From Panagrolaimus kolymaensis (taxonomy: Eukaryota; Nematoda; Chromadorea; Rhabditida; Panagrolaimidae): DNA of 64,000 bases. The stretch spans positions 5,890,001-5,954,000 of the forward strand of contig JAJQJQ010000002.1 in assembly GCA_028622995.1 (NCBI GenBank). Direction: 5' to 3'. Position 1 is the stretch's first letter; each line of letters starts with the position of its first letter. Below are positions 63,991-64,000 of the stretch, piece by piece. The notes below the pieces were generated by a model, which worked only from the letters and a program-made list of their open reading frames with translations, was not told the origin of the DNA and made no database searches. The position numbers and the translations under genes are program-made.

Positions 63991-64000
63991 CTGCAAAAAC
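63991..64000 (-). other. Splice acceptor at right edge of the megasynthase
   Basis: The minus-strand sequence TTTTTGCAG abuts the exon start at 63990, entered in phase 2. It shows that the coding sequence continues to the right of the window. Confidence 0.7.

Noticed and set aside
57228..64000. Bacterial contamination or recent bacterial transfer as source of the synthetase
   Set aside because: The gene has nematode-type introns, A/T-rich codon use like its neighbours, and such synthetases are known across nematodes.

Overview
The window is nuclear DNA of a free-living or parasitic nematode. It is AT-rich, introns are mostly 40-110 bases with GT donors and TTTTAG/TTTCAG/TTTAAG acceptors, and many start codons sit a few bases after a splice-acceptor motif, as expected for spliced-leader trans-splicing. 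The gene families fit: a major-sperm-protein domain protein, a class-E serpentine chemoreceptor, a DEG/ENaC channel, four-domain gelsolins, KNL-2 with a SANTA domain, and a nemamide-type polyketide/peptide synthetase. A nematode-specific F-box-like gene suggests a clade IV species (panagrolaimid, aphelenchid or tylenchid relatives), but the species is not determined.

Layout. 0.6-3.5 kb (-): 5' part of an unrecognised Ser-rich gene that runs off the left edge. 3.53-7.2 kb: non-coding, with a 253-bp foldback element flanked by an 8-bp target duplication. 7.66-12.1 kb (-): two tandem four-domain gelsolin genes. 13.3-14.0 kb (-): small coiled-coil gene. 14.75-18.36 kb (-): exportin-5. 19.6-21.9 kb (-): secreted thrombospondin-repeat protein and a KCTD-type BTB protein. 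22.8-24.4 kb (+): an orphan Cys-containing ORF and a frameshifted F-box-like gene. 24.76-26.46 kb (+): DEG/ENaC channel. 26.58-28.64 kb (-): beta-hexosaminidase. 29.4-30.0 kb (+): MSP-domain protein. 30.15-33.77 kb: divergent SURF2 and KNL-2. 34.9-41.6 kb: small acidic/coiled-coil gene, then divergent DMAP1/SWC4 and SR140. 42.1-43.1 kb (+): intronless three-Ig-domain gene. 43.6-44.6 kb (-): four-TM protein. 44.6-52.0 kb: gene-poor. 52.0-52.8 kb (-): MARVEL-like four-TM protein. 53.9-55.3 kb (+): compact MCM10. 56.0-57.1 kb (+): SRE chemoreceptor. 57.2-64.0 kb (-): C-terminal end of a PKS-NRPS megasynthase (KS-AT-ACP-C-A-PCP-TE).

The genes do not form one pathway. Housekeeping genes (MCM10, SR140, DMAP1, KNL-2, SURF2, XPO5) are interleaved with nematode-specific ones, and several pairs are head-to-head with gaps under 450 bases or tail-to-tail with gaps around 100 bases. 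The most notable items are the megasynthase, an exportin-5 gene in a phylum whose model species is reported to lack one, a local identity tract between the tandem gelsolins that looks like gene conversion, and two families of inverted-repeat elements. All exon coordinates were derived by eye from splice consensus and reading-frame phase; no transcript evidence was available.
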